Below, piece after piece: positions 21,101 to 22,766 of a stretch of 22,971 bases of DNA. Numbering within the stretch: position 1 is the stretch's first letter; each line of letters begins with the position of its first letter. The stretch is taken from assembly GCA_000969725.1 (NCBI GenBank), contig JXSR01S018202.1; one strand, 5' to 3'. The translations under genes and the position numbers were made by a program. The notes under the pieces were generated by a model. That model was not told where the DNA came from and made no database searches. It saw only the letters and a program-made list of their open reading frames with translations. The DNA is from Ophiothrix spiculata (taxonomy: Eukaryota; Echinodermata; Ophiuroidea; Amphilepidida; Ophiotrichidae).

Positions 21101-22766
21101 ATGGATAGTCACTGGTCAGACCAAGGAAGTTATAAAGGGGAACCGGTACTCTCCGCCATTTTGATTTTATCGCCGTGTAAATCCTATGGGACGGCAGCCA
21201 TCTTGGATTGTCGCTCATGGAGGGTGAGTTATTGTACCTCCGGCATTTTACGGCTCCGCGTGCAGCACTTCGAGAGTCTTCGCAACGGAGTAGCGGGAAA
21301 ATTGGCGTACTTTAATCAGAGCAAGTCGCAATGCACGCTACATGAAACGCAGACACGGTTTGCGCGTGAAACAAACTGCACACGCTGTATATGCGTCAGG
21401 TGAAGATTTACGCGATCTGCCTGGATATCGGGTCAAATCCCGAATATATCCGGAGGTACAATAACTCTGCTCCATGAGCGACACAAGATGGCGGAGAAAG
21501 ACGGTTCCCCCCTATAACTTCCTTGGGTCAGACAAACATTCCTGCCGAGTTTGATTGAAAACCTCCATCTGTAGACGCAAAACGGTACTGAATAGTTCAG
21601 ATGAAATATCTTGACCCTACTTGGCCTCGTTCTGAGTTCCCCGTCCTATCCATAGGCGTCGGAAGCAGGGGGGGGGGGGACACGGGGGACATGTCCCCCC
21701 CCCTAAATTTCACGAGGGGGGACATTTGCGATTACTGTGCCATAAATTTGAGTTTGCAAGTGATTTAGCATTCATCTTAGTGCGATGATTTAAGTGAACT
21801 AGGCCTGTGGTTCTTGGTTTATTTATTGCCAGGGTTTGATGTGGAAGTGGCCCCTAATAAATAGGTGAAGGTCATTGATAAAAGTGCATTTCTCCCATTG
21901 TGTTTTCATGTCCGTTTGGGTAATGAATGCGAATTTGCAGTGTCGTTTGCGATGAAACTCATCGGAAACTCAGCGCATTGCGTTTTAAGTAATAATTCAA
22001 CTTTAGGGAACTGCTAAAGCAGTGTTTCTTTTTTCTAAAATATTTAGATTTTTTCCGATTTGGTACATAATTCATGCAAAAAGTTAAAATTAGTTTAATT
22101 GCTATACCTTCTATTCCCATAAATTTGTGAAATTAAGCGATAGGATGGTCAAGACCTTTAAGTCATGCCATTGCAAATTGAGGGCTGAGAGCCACTTGGC
22201 CATGTTTGCATGGCAACAATCCTTAGAACAAAAGGTTGCAAGACTTGATGGTGTCTATTACACATGTGTATAAGATCATTCAACTGGCAGTGGAAAGGCC
22301 CATTAGGTCTTGAAATCTTTTTGTTCTCAGGTTTATGCCAGTGAAATTGTTAAATGATATTTTCAAGCATTAATTTAAGTAGGAAACATTTTATGAAAAA
22401 CACTTTTTATGATAATTATTTTTACAAGGTTAGGTATTATGCCATGAAATCATGTGCATGTTTTGACCAGTTTTTCAATAACTCACAGTATTTCCGTATA
22501 CAGGAGCGCTACAGAGTTATTCATCACAAATTAACGCTGCATCCGATGTGTCGCTGTATTTTTAACACGCTTGGGTGGCTTCGCACGATAAAAATACATG
22601 GACGCATGTATGCATCTTTGTTGATTTGTGATGAACAACTCTATTAAACCAATGATGTATTCCTTTCTAGGTGGATGCTTTAAGAAGTTTATTTTTTGCT
22701 GAAGTGAAGGATTTCTTGATCAGTCACATCCACGGCGGCAGACATTTCCGGAAACTCAGTGCTCAG
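23..22766 (+). CDS. NRDC: Nardilysin gene, internal and C-terminal-half exons (partial at both ends)
   Basis: Thirteen spliced exons give 567 codons without a frame break. The product matches nardilysin, an M16 zinc metallopeptidase that cleaves before Arg in dibasic sites and also assists ectodomain shedding. Recognised stretches include the middle-domain start (FQYIKMLQKLGPQ), LWYKRDNKF, YEADTAQLEY, FIEGLVQGN, EEPCFDVLRTKEQLGY and HLGEEVDRNW. The last is shared with vertebrate nardilysin and differs from insulin-degrading enzyme, which is why I prefer nardilysin over IDE. The catalytic HxxEH motif and the acidic insertion belong to the N-terminal half and lie upstream of the window. In this family the part encoded here forms the non-catalytic middle and C-terminal domains that close the peptide chamber. 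Exons used: 23-136, 881-985 (or 1018-1128 or 1179-1289), 2279-2435, 4155-4205, 5331-5450, 6962-7164, 9367-9494, 11388-11547, 13898-14116, 16272-16324, 17884-17967, 19880-20090 and 22671-22766. The three exon 2 versions are alternatives and only one is counted. Confidence 0.95.
71..618 (+). repeat. 80-bp tandem array of exon 1 3' half plus donor (7 units)
   Basis: Units starting cctcaac(a/t)gagga begin at 71, 151, 231, 310, 390, 470 and 550, spaced 80, 80, 79, 80, 80 and 80. Each unit carries the exon 1 end from CCTCAACAGAGG to CAAGAAGAG, the donor (gtaa, or gtac in the last), and about 14 nt of intron. The unit starting at 310 has AAGAATAG, a stop in the exon frame. The 23-nt stretches between donor and next exon piece are too short to splice out, so copies 2-7 are best seen as intronic. 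The donors stay nearly identical, while the connecting sequence varies (gaaactcggt, aaaacttgat, aaactccgt). Confidence 0.95.
619..880. other. Rest of intron 1, no further feature seen
   Basis: AT-rich sequence leads to a good polypyrimidine tract (ttttgtctttttatctttgcag) before exon 2a. A short open frame runs through here into exon 2a, but I see no conserved protein in its first part. Confidence 0.5.
881..985 (+). CDS. NRDC: Nardilysin exon 2, copy a
   Basis: 105 nt, 35 codons, phase 0 to 0, acceptor ctttgcag, donor gtaaaa. It reads LPPQDHVVTVAENMQLF and ends LLEFEYDEK. Eleven residues separate the exon 1 end from ENMQL, the spacing I recall for vertebrate nardilysin. Together with the strongest polypyrimidine tract of the three copies, this makes copy a the likeliest default. 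It is followed after only 32 bp by copy b. Confidence 0.88.
1018..1128 (+). CDS. NRDC: Nardilysin exon 2, copy b (candidate alternative exon)
   Basis: 111 nt, 37 codons, phase 0 to 0, acceptor gttaacccag, donor gtaaga. It starts VQYRGADHLVTVSENIQVF and ends VLEFEYDEK. Relative to copy a it has two extra N-terminal residues and substitutions at A/S, M/I, L/V, P/S and L/V positions; PEHYLNGH is unchanged. The frame is fully open and fits both exon 1 and exon 3. The 32-bp spacer from copy a (986-1017) is shorter than known functional animal introns, so a-b splicing is not expected. Whether it is expressed is unknown. Confidence 0.72.
1179..1289 (+). CDS. NRDC: Nardilysin exon 2, copy c (candidate alternative exon)
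   Basis: 111 nt, 37 codons, phase 0 to 0, acceptor atatacccag, donor gtaata. It starts VQYRGANYVATVSENMQLF and ends LLEFEYDEK. It shares the VQYRGA start with copy b, but returns to copy a residues in the second half (ENMQLFPPEHY). This mosaic pattern suggests gene conversion or sequential duplication. The spacer from copy b is 50 bp. The frame is open and fits exon 3. Confidence 0.72.
1295..1620 (+). mobile_element. 3' end of a 5'-truncated non-LTR retrotransposon (probable)
   Basis: A short plus-strand reading (around 1330-1370: SPMPYMVKLWNA) resembles the C-terminal (F/S)xPxxVxLWN stretch of CR1/L2-type LINE ORF2 proteins and soon meets stops. It is followed by sequence of untranslated type, AATAAA-like signals and an A-rich (aataa)n tail at 1580-1615. 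There is no catalytic domain, and target-site duplications were not identified. Assignment rests on the WN motif and tail only. Confidence 0.4.
1652..1715 (+). pseudogene. Decayed fourth copy of nardilysin exon 2
   Basis: The run tcccaagggtgtgttggggagctgaatatttagttagtgtcagaaaacatgc aligns to the acceptor and first half of copies b and c (cccaggtgcaatatcggggagct, then gtatcagaaaacatgc). The acceptor is broken (ccaag g), the frame has stops, and similarity ends near 1715. It lies beyond the LINE remnant, which probably inserted into the array. Confidence 0.75.
1716..2278. other. Rest of intron 2, no further feature seen
   Basis: Unique-looking AT-rich sequence. A 114-residue open frame here has no recognisable domain and no conserved context. 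It ends in the exon 3 acceptor (ccttttgaaacag). Confidence 0.5.
2279..2435 (+). CDS. NRDC: Nardilysin exon 3
   Basis: 157 nt, phase 0 to 1, donor a|gtaagt. It reads LIADCTNQLKAETANFMLLS, then YEGKTTCMEPWYQTQYSVED and VPRQWMERIV. The family pattern of this middle-domain stretch is retained: loss-of-strand NxxLLS, then a K-rich turn, then WYGTQY-like WYQTQY. The 3' 71 nt and donor are the first unit of a 156-bp tandem repeat that continues into the intron. Confidence 0.93.
2365..2740 (+). repeat. 156-bp tandem repeat of exon 3 3' end plus donor (2.4 units)
   Basis: CATGGAACCGTGGTATCAGA occurs at 2365, 2521 and 2677, a regular 156-bp period. Unit 2 has an intact exon end and donor (agtcagtaagtag), with almost no change apart from acacag to acagag. 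Unit 3 has decayed: it carries tatgacgtgg, then tactaaggtgggac, and has lost its donor. Only the first donor keeps the frame into exon 4. Confidence 0.93.
2741..2942. other. Intron 3 spacer, no feature seen
   Basis: Unique-looking sequence between the exon 3 repeat and the first palindromic element. Confidence 0.5.
2943..3154. mobile_element. TACTGTA-ended inverted-repeat element, copy 1
   Basis: The ends are TACTGTATGAGTGGT and GGCGTTTACAGTA, sharing a 7-bp inverted TACTGTA. The interior is rich in gcgcgaaaa/ttttcgcgc inverted motifs. It is related to the copies at 6608 and 13369; the last is in the opposite orientation. There is no coding capacity, so it is a non-autonomous (MITE-like) element. 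Confidence 0.8.
3254..3587. mobile_element. TTAAAGGAGC inverted-repeat element
   Basis: Left end TTAAAGGAGCCCAGTCC and right end GGACCAAGCTCCTTTAA are inverted repeats matching at 15 of 17 positions. The 334-bp interior is non-coding. An 82-residue minus-strand open frame here is chance. TTAA at both tips resembles TTAA-targeting (piggyBac-like) insertion; this is inference. Confidence 0.75.
3640..3832 (+). mobile_element. tRNA-like SINE/MITE, copy 1 (degenerate)
   Basis: It begins AAGTCCAAATACGCCATA and contains a B-box-like GTTTGAATCC (about 3752), a tRNA T-arm pattern. A similar arrangement is present on the opposite strand at 5045-5218. The end near 3830 (gagggtaagggttta) also resembles gagggtaagggtta at 5260. 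The A box is unclear, so polymerase III activity is not claimed. Confidence 0.45.
3833..4154. other. Rest of intron 3, no feature seen
   Basis: AT-rich sequence ending in the exon 4 acceptor (tttgtttttcag). Confidence 0.5.
4155..4205 (+). CDS. NRDC: Nardilysin exon 4
   Basis: A 51-nt exon, phase 1 to 1, donor g|gtaagt. Spliced to exon 3 it completes Asn and reads NLELNSDLHLPAPNKFI, matching the LNPDLHLPAENKYIA stretch recalled for vertebrate nardilysin. The last base joins CC of exon 5 to make Ala. Confidence 0.93.
4206..4655. other. Intron 4, first part, no feature seen
   Basis: Unique-looking sequence with a locally GC-richer stretch near 4360-4500. No inverted ends, tandem unit or coding similarity was recognised. 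Confidence 0.45.
4656..4777 (-). mobile_element. tRNA-derived SINE, truncated copy
   Basis: It matches the SINE at 18260-18412 along the same strand: ccatctgctca, then gaatcctaacta, then ttaatcatgaaaag, then tttccactgc, and finally tagtcat and cattacga. The tRNA-like head is cut at the anticodon region, where the exon 5 acceptor array begins. The B-box region is mutated (ggggacatgaacc against ggggactcgaacc). Confidence 0.75.
4780..5330 (+). repeat. Ladder of eight exon 5 acceptors (seven extra copies)
   Basis: A unit of about 40 bp, ctattaatctcttccacag followed by ccaaagaattnaagttgaaatg, repeats. Its AG dinucleotides end at 4795, 4835, 4875, 4906, 4950, 4990, 5285 and 5330. The last is the functional acceptor of exon 5. 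Each unit copies the pyrimidine tract, AG and first about 20 nt of exon 5 (AKEFKLK). A transposon-like block at 5045-5218 interrupts the series. The upstream copies run into stops if read from their AGs. Confidence 0.92.
5045..5218 (-). mobile_element. Inverted-repeat element with tRNA-like interior, copy 2
   Basis: The ends CCAAGTCCGAATACG and TTATTCGGACTTAGG are inverted (core AAGTCCGAATA). On the minus strand the interior has a B-box-like GGTTCAAATCCCGGTGGGGA. The order of motifs matches the element at 3640-3832 in the opposite orientation. It sits inside the acceptor ladder. Confidence 0.6.
5331..5450 (+). CDS. NRDC: Nardilysin exon 5
   Basis: 120 nt, phase 1 to 1, acceptor ctcttccacag, donor gag|gtaagt. 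It reads AKEFKLKCPDIEDTDYPVCI, then LDTVHSKLWYKRDNKFAAPR. LWYKKDNKF is a hallmark conserved stretch of nardilysin, equivalent to the LWFKQDDxF stretch in insulin-degrading enzyme. The exon is flanked by copies of its own acceptor upstream and of its own donor end downstream. Confidence 0.94.
5468..5792. mobile_element. AGGCCT-ended inverted-repeat element, copy 1
   Basis: Left end AGGCCTAAAAATAATTGTTT, followed by GATTGGCGTAAC. Right end GTAACGCCAATC, then AAACAATTTATTTTTTAGGCCT. These are near-perfect terminal inverted repeats of more than 30 bp. A second copy lies at 15943-16206 in reverse. The interior is A/T-homopolymer-rich and non-coding. It inserted 17 bp after the exon 5 donor. Confidence 0.88.
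5843..5880 (+). repeat. Copy of exon 5 3' end and donor
   Basis: The sequence acaagagggataacaagttt, continuing to ctcgaggtaagtgtt, repeats 5419-5457 without change, donor included. The downstream flanks also align: taaccgtaataaaatcgggag (before this copy) and taaccgcataataagatcag (6237-6256). The original unit therefore extended into the intron. Without its own acceptor it is not a complete exon. Confidence 0.9.
5909..6229. mobile_element. TGGCGTCCAAAG inverted-repeat element
   Basis: Perfect 12-bp terminal inverted repeats, TGGCGTCCAAAG and CTTTGGACGCCA, continue imperfectly (aaatttgctcgg against ggcactcgcc). Inside, gcgaatgtcgct motifs recur in both orientations. Length is 321 bp, non-coding. 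It inserted at the position in the second exon 5 donor copy matching the 5468 element in the first. Confidence 0.82.
6230..6607. other. Intron 5 spacer with a lone TIR-like sequence
   Basis: AGGAGCCTATTTCACT at about 6259 resembles the left end of the element at 14143 (AGGGGCCTATTTCACT). No matching right end was found before 6608, so this may be a decayed or solo end. The rest is AT-rich with nothing else recognised. Confidence 0.4.
6608..6806. mobile_element. TACTGTA-ended inverted-repeat element, copy 2
   Basis: TACTGTATAAGTGGTATATT at the left and GGAGTTTACAGTA at the right, same orientation as the copy at 2943. The shared interior includes gattcaaaatagctcaaaa and attactgagcgcgaaaat. Confidence 0.82.
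6962..7164 (+). CDS. NRDC: Nardilysin exon 6
   Basis: 203 nt, phase 1 to 0, acceptor ttgcttttcag, donor ccg|gtaagt. It begins GYIIFQLITPLVNKSAKNLV, continues LFDFLATILEHNLTEIGYEA and DTAQLEYTLKTEESG, and ends MQGFNDKLP. This is the conserved M16 fold segment with the HNLxEx(G/A)YEADxAQLEY and GFNxKLP stretches of the nardilysin/IDE family. The split Gly codon joins exons 5 and 6. Confidence 0.95.
7165..7669. other. Intron 6, first part
   Basis: No gene or repeat family recognised. The only structure seen is ATATGCATATGCATAT near 7439, a short self-complementary run. Confidence 0.5.
7887..9164 (-). mobile_element. 5'-truncated non-LTR retrotransposon with target-site duplication
   Basis: An 11-bp direct repeat, CGTGCTACAGT, lies at 7887-7897 and 9154-9164, bracketing a minus-strand reverse transcriptase fragment. 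The 3' end (7898-7917) reads, in element sense, TCATAGGATGACAACGACG with no poly(A). A short low-complexity tail is typical of RTE- or L2-like elements rather than L1. The 5' truncation is inside the reverse transcriptase domain. It inserted into the TTTAA-flanked element. Confidence 0.88.
7918..9153 (-). pseudogene. Broken reverse transcriptase ORF of the LINE
   Basis: The fragment reads from about LLHIIAERIREHLENE to the TAA/TGA end in one frame, with a single internal TGA at 8830-8832. The family normally has Trp there (GDTD-stop-FTIGQGVRQG). Visible motifs in order: PEQAGFRKGRGTRNQI, motif A FIDYSKAFD, motif B GQGVRQGCILSPYLFN, catalytic YADD, the FLGS thumb region, then the C-terminal FEMWCWRKMLRISW, LQYFGH and GRRRRGRQKTRW stretches. 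The endonuclease domain and the start of the reverse transcriptase are missing. In recall the closest proteins are the RTE/L1-like 'endonuclease-reverse transcriptase' group; the clade is not settled. It cannot make an active enzyme, but damage is slight, so the insertion is young. Confidence 0.93.
9367..9494 (+). CDS. NRDC: Nardilysin exon 7
   Basis: 128 nt, phase 0 to 2, acceptor tttttctag, donor aa|gtaaga. It reads LLFETIVDYLVNFSVSEDMF, then QAVKESIGRSYYNHIIKPNK and LN. This matches the LLFQLIIDYLAEF, YFNxLIKPExLAxDVRL stretch. The AA left over joins C of exon 8 to make Asn. An in-frame TAA is created if the donor is ignored (AAG TAA). Confidence 0.94.
9530..9905 (+). repeat. 124-bp intronic tandem repeat, three units
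   Basis: The motif cttgttttacaggccagacc recurs with its ACAGG at 9541, 9665 and 9789, a period of 124. Each unit contains ttttacag|gccaga, a good acceptor-like string, then gtccaaaatctgtataatca and cacaattttcatattt. None matches exon 8, so these are not exon copies. Open frames on both strands here follow from the periodicity. Confidence 0.9.
10082..10447. mobile_element. Three-unit array of a palindromic Harbinger-like element
   Basis: Unit 1 (about 10083-10207) starts GGGGCGGCTTCAAAACTCAA and ends TTGAGTTTTGAAGCCATGCT, then GCCCC. It is a near-perfect palindrome of about 125 bp with more than 20 bp of inverted ends. Unit 2 begins at 10211 (ggggttgcttcaaaactcaa) and contains the N gap. Unit 3 runs about 10330-10443. 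TTA or TAA separates units and flanks the array (aaTTAgggg, ccccTAAgggg, cccTTAggg). That fits the 3-bp TWA duplication of PIF/Harbinger transposons, with units sharing a target. Confidence 0.82.
10259..10308. other. Assembly gap (50 N)
   Basis: Exactly 50 undetermined bases inside unit 2 of the palindromic array. The true number of units between 10211 and 10327 is therefore unknown. Confidence 0.99.
10608..10700. repeat. Long imperfect hairpin, pre-miRNA-like
   Basis: GTCAGTGGCTCTTGAAATGG (from 10611, continuing TT) is inverted perfectly at 10676-10697 over 22 bp. After one C/A mismatch the stem continues for 9 bp (TTCAGGTGA with TCACCTGAA). The loop is 23 nt. Outside, two mismatches are followed by CAT/ATG. 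CACCTGAAAAACCAC repeats within the apical half. Expression is not shown; it could also be a young inverted duplication. Confidence 0.8.
10701..11039. other. Intron 7 spacer, no feature seen
   Basis: AT-rich, no inverted ends, tandem units or coding similarity recognised. Confidence 0.5.
11036..11297. mobile_element. GTGACCTGCTC inverted-repeat element
   Basis: Left ATGTGACCTGCTCCCACAAA, then ACCCGGA. Right, reverse complemented, ACGTGACCTGCTCTCACGAA, then ACCGGAA. The terminal inverted repeats are about 28 bp with few mismatches. Length is about 260 bp, non-coding. Confidence 0.85.
11388..11547 (+). CDS. NRDC: Nardilysin exon 8
   Basis: 160 nt, phase 2 to 0, acceptor cactttgcag, donor gat|gtaagt. 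It reads DVRLGILQQYKWIPVEKRSV, then VPGITREEVLEFATVFKRTL and FIEGLVQGNFTSD. The LFVEGLVQGN stretch is a signature of nardilysin and IDE C-terminal domains. The 3' 75 nt with the donor is the first unit of a nine-copy 93-bp array. Donors 2 to 9 would all shift the frame by one relative to exon 9, so the first is used. Confidence 0.95.
11473..12304 (+). repeat. 93-bp tandem array of exon 8 3' end plus donor (nine units)
   Basis: Donors gat|gtaagtag lie at 11548, 11642, 11735, 11828, 11915, 12008, 12101, 12194 and 12287, spaced 94, 93, 93, 87, 93, 93, 93 and 93. Each unit holds the last 75 nt of exon 8 (LEFATxFKRTLFIEGLVQGN, FTSD) and 18 nt of intron (gtaagtagcttttgtgta). Unit 2 has one extra base (gttaagagttagcaac), which shifts frame. 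One unit lacks 6 bp, in frame. From 11618 to 12343 the array is open as a 241-residue periodic frame. Changes include ctgttc/ctgttt, cacttc/cacgtc and gcaacg/gctacg. Confidence 0.97.
12472..12618. mobile_element. Short inverted-repeat block with TAGGCCTCAGG ends
   Basis: TAGGCCTCAGG at 12472-12482 is inverted perfectly as CCTGAGGCCTA at 12608-12618. Inside, caggca/tgcctga motifs recur. It is short, with no target duplication defined, so the mobile assignment is weak. Confidence 0.5.
12619..13368. other. Intron 8 spacer, no feature seen
   Basis: About 750 bp of AT-rich sequence without recognisable coding, inverted-end or tandem structure. Confidence 0.5.
13369..13593. mobile_element. TACTGTA-ended inverted-repeat element, copy 3 (reverse)
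   Basis: It starts TACTGTAAACGCCAATATTT and ends ACCACTTATGCAGTA, the reverse complement order of the copies at 2943 and 6608. The interior is full of ttttcgcgc. Confidence 0.83.
13610..13776. mobile_element. TACTGTAAA inverted-repeat element, related ends
   Basis: Left TACTGTAAAAAGATTAAATT, then TTTGCGA. Right, reverse complemented, TACTGCAAAGGGATTTAATT, then TTTTTTCGCGA. It shares the TACTGTAAA tip with the neighbouring family but has a different interior, so it is probably mobilised by the same transposase (inference). Confidence 0.75.
13898..14116 (+). CDS. NRDC: Nardilysin exon 9
   Basis: 219 nt, phase 0 to 0, acceptor ttttacttacag, donor gtg|gtacgt. It reads EALRFEEYLRSELGCSPLPK, then DEFPTTRVVELPIGYHVCKV, KGFNMDDTNTVVTNYYQAGP and GTIRKLSIIDVLV. 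The VELPxGxHxCKVKxxNxxDxNSxVTxYYQxG pattern is nardilysin-like. The GC-rich codon use contrasts with the surrounding introns. Confidence 0.95.
14143..14526. mobile_element. GGGGCCTATTTCACTAAC inverted-repeat element
   Basis: Perfect 18-bp terminal inverted repeats at 14143-14160 and 14509-14526. CAG flanks both sides if the ends are taken one base in (14141-14143, 14526-14528), a possible 3-bp target duplication. The interior has about ten ATCGCAAA or TTTGCGAT motifs, including palindromic TCGCAAATTTGCGA. Non-coding. It begins 27 bp after the exon 9 donor. Confidence 0.88.
14527..15068. other. Intron 9 spacer with ttcagctttt runs
   Basis: Region 14740-14860 has repeated ttttcagc and agcttttt strings resembling the intron 11 tandem repeat (ttttcagcctgttttgagtt). 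No other feature. Confidence 0.4.
15069..15571. mobile_element. TATAGACCTTTTCAAAA inverted-repeat element
   Basis: TATAGACCTTTTCAAAA at the left and TTTTGAAAAGGTCTATA at the right are perfect 17-bp inverted repeats. Subterminal cgagaatttccgaa and ggagatttccgaa add partial symmetry. Length is 503 bp. The two short open frames inside have no known domain. Confidence 0.85.
15572..15942. other. Intron 9 spacer, no feature seen
   Basis: Nothing recognised, apart from an 11-bp cacttttt / aaaagtg inverted pair near 15645-15675. Confidence 0.4.
15943..16206. mobile_element. AGGCCT-ended inverted-repeat element, copy 2 (reverse)
   Basis: It starts AGGCCCAAAAAAACTTGTTT, then GATTGGCGTAACCC, and ends CACGCCAATCAAACATTTTT, then TTAGGCCT. 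The gaccgaccctattttt (left) and ctacctaccctatttttttt (right) sub-ends correspond to the opposite ends of the copy at 5468. Confidence 0.87.
16272..16324 (+). CDS. NRDC: Nardilysin exon 10
   Basis: A 53-nt exon, phase 0 to 2, acceptor cccatccag, donor agg|gtaagt. It encodes MMMEEPCFDVLRTKEQL plus two bases of Gly. EPCFxxLRTKxQLGY is the conserved C-domain motif of nardilysin and IDE. In IDE the Arg and Tyr of this motif contact substrate backbone (established for IDE); both are present here across exons 10 and 11. Confidence 0.94.
16333..16636 (+). repeat. 174-bp intronic tandem duplication after exon 10
   Basis: gtcatag(t/c)aaggaaaaagg at 16333 recurs at 16507. The following tatgtgcaagtataaacaca, then gcagatacttccatttaaca and gacatggttgcaaatctatg, repeats almost without change. 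The unit begins next to the exon 10 donor; the second copy has atagggtgcttc where the first has tagggtaagt. It may therefore include a decayed donor. Confidence 0.88.
16637..17315. other. Intron 10 spacer
   Basis: Short direct repeats of gacaaaaccttgta occur near 16731, 16796 and (as cataaaccttgta) 16888. Another copy of the ggat(c/t)tcccataaggtgctt string from 16482 lies near 17164. No coding gene recognised. Confidence 0.45.
17316..17830. mobile_element. TAAAGGGGCAT inverted-repeat element
   Basis: Left TAAAGGGGCATTGGACAA and right TTTGTCCTATGCCCCTTTA are inverted repeats with one or two mismatches. TTAA is present at both tips. The interior contains a perfect 20-bp palindrome at 17484-17503 (TATCGTTGTCGACAACGATA). 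Length about 515 bp, non-coding. Confidence 0.82.
17884..17967 (+). CDS. NRDC: Nardilysin exon 11
   Basis: 84 nt, phase 2 to 2, acceptor tgatattatag, donor cag|gtaata. After completing Gly it reads YSVHATCRNSFGVIGFSVTV, then TTQASKF, matching the GYHVYPTCRNTSGILGFSVT stretch of vertebrate nardilysin. The last AG joins T of exon 12 to make Ser. Confidence 0.94.
17968..18255. other. Intron 11, first part
   Basis: Near 18100-18200 the string (a)aacaag(c/t) recurs at short intervals (gaaacaagctcaaagcaagt, acaaaacaag), a loose low-complexity pattern. Nothing else recognised. Confidence 0.45.
18260..18415 (-). mobile_element. tRNA-derived SINE with intact A and B boxes
   Basis: On the minus strand, 18412 to 18327 reads as a tRNA-like head: GCCTTGATAGCTCAGCGGTA (A box TAGCTCAGCGG), an anticodon-loop-like TTCGTAA, and B box GGTTCGAGTCC, ending GCAAAGGC that pairs in part with GCCTT. 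The insertion of about 10 nt between anticodon and T arm and the broken stems show it is not a working tRNA. CGT at the anticodon suggests a Thr tRNA ancestor. The tail continues to 18260 and is shared with the copy at 4656. Confidence 0.78.
18416..19415. other. Intron 11 spacer; possible LINE 3' tail near 19060-19290
   Basis: Most of this kilobase shows nothing I can name. Around 19070, the minus strand reads gtgaaataaagattgaaatgaag, a polyadenylation-signal-like end. The adjoining minus-strand sequence to 19290 could be the 3' end of a retroelement, but no protein motif supports it. Confidence 0.3.
19416..19763 (+). repeat. 115-117 bp intronic tandem repeat, three units
   Basis: tctctgatttcaga recurs at 19416, 19533 and 19648. 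Each unit has two internal gatttcagagtttttgatgt half-repeats and ends ttttcagcctgttttgagtt. The many tttcag strings are acceptor-like, but none precedes conserved coding sequence until 19879. Confidence 0.93.
19880..20090 (+). CDS. NRDC: Nardilysin exon 12
   Basis: 211 nt, phase 2 to 0, acceptor ctgttcacag, donor gag|gtaagg. It reads AAHVDQRIDAFLESFYHDKL, then CNLTEEDFQGQVEALVNLKL, CADVHLGEEVDRNWWEVLHH and TYVFDRLLRE. NLTEExFxxQVxALxxLKxxxDxHLGEEVDRNW is nardilysin-specific in recall and separates it from IDE. Confidence 0.96.
20333..20938 (+). repeat. 0.6-kb intron 12 duplication, copy 1
   Basis: It is paired with 21895-22479. Both start ccattgtgttttcatgtccg and end gaccagtttttcaat, with long near-identical blocks such as gaaattaagcgataggatgg and ggcagtggaaaggcccatta. 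Copy 1 keeps a 15-nt stretch (ttttaagatgaatga) missing from copy 2. A 73-residue open frame near the end is duplicated too but is not recognised as a protein. Confidence 0.93.
20939..21894. other. Spacer between intron 12 duplicates
   Basis: It holds two related stretches: ggaaccaaccaaaaagtaat, then cactggtcatacaaacattcct (20939-21000), and ggaaccggccaaaatgtaat, then cactggtcagac (21080-21121), interrupted by the hAT-like element and resuming at 21534. Near 21668-21720 lies a G-run and C-run block (twelve G, then acatgtcccccccc). Confidence 0.7.
21122..21525. mobile_element. hAT-like non-autonomous element with 8-bp target duplication
   Basis: GGTCAGAC lies directly outside both ends (21114-21121 and 21526-21533). 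The ends are CAAGGAAGTTATA(AA)GGGG and the inverse with GG at the variable pair, continuing AACCG, 22 of 24 matching. An 8-bp duplication and CAAGG-type tips fit the hAT superfamily. Subterminal inverted repeats, GTCGCTCATGGAG and AGTTATTGTACCTCCGG with their partners near 21450-21485, make it almost palindromic. No transposase. Confidence 0.92.
21895..22479 (+). repeat. 0.6-kb intron 12 duplication, copy 2
   Basis: See the partner at 20333. Similarity stops at tttttcaat; unique sequence then runs to the exon 13 acceptor. Substitutions are scattered, and one 15-nt block is absent (gatggtgtctattacac). Confidence 0.93.
22671..22766 (+). CDS. NRDC: Nardilysin exon 13
   Basis: 96 nt, phase 0 to 0, acceptor tattcctttctag, donor cag|gtaagc. 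It reads VDALRSLFFAEVKDFLISHI, then HGGRHFRKLSAQ. It corresponds to the late C-domain stretch (EIEALKSFxxxDLVxWFxxHRGxGSKxLSxHV). The remaining exon or exons with the stop codon lie beyond the window. Confidence 0.93.

Noticed and set aside
21101..21403. 100-residue open frame
   Set aside because: Lies across the left end of the hAT-like element, has no transposase motif, and is likely chance in its GC-richer interior.
23..22766. Insulin-degrading enzyme instead of nardilysin
   Set aside because: Stretches such as HLGEEVDRNW, LWYKRDNKF and TCRNSFGVIGFSVT fit nardilysin better than IDE from recall. An alignment search would settle it.
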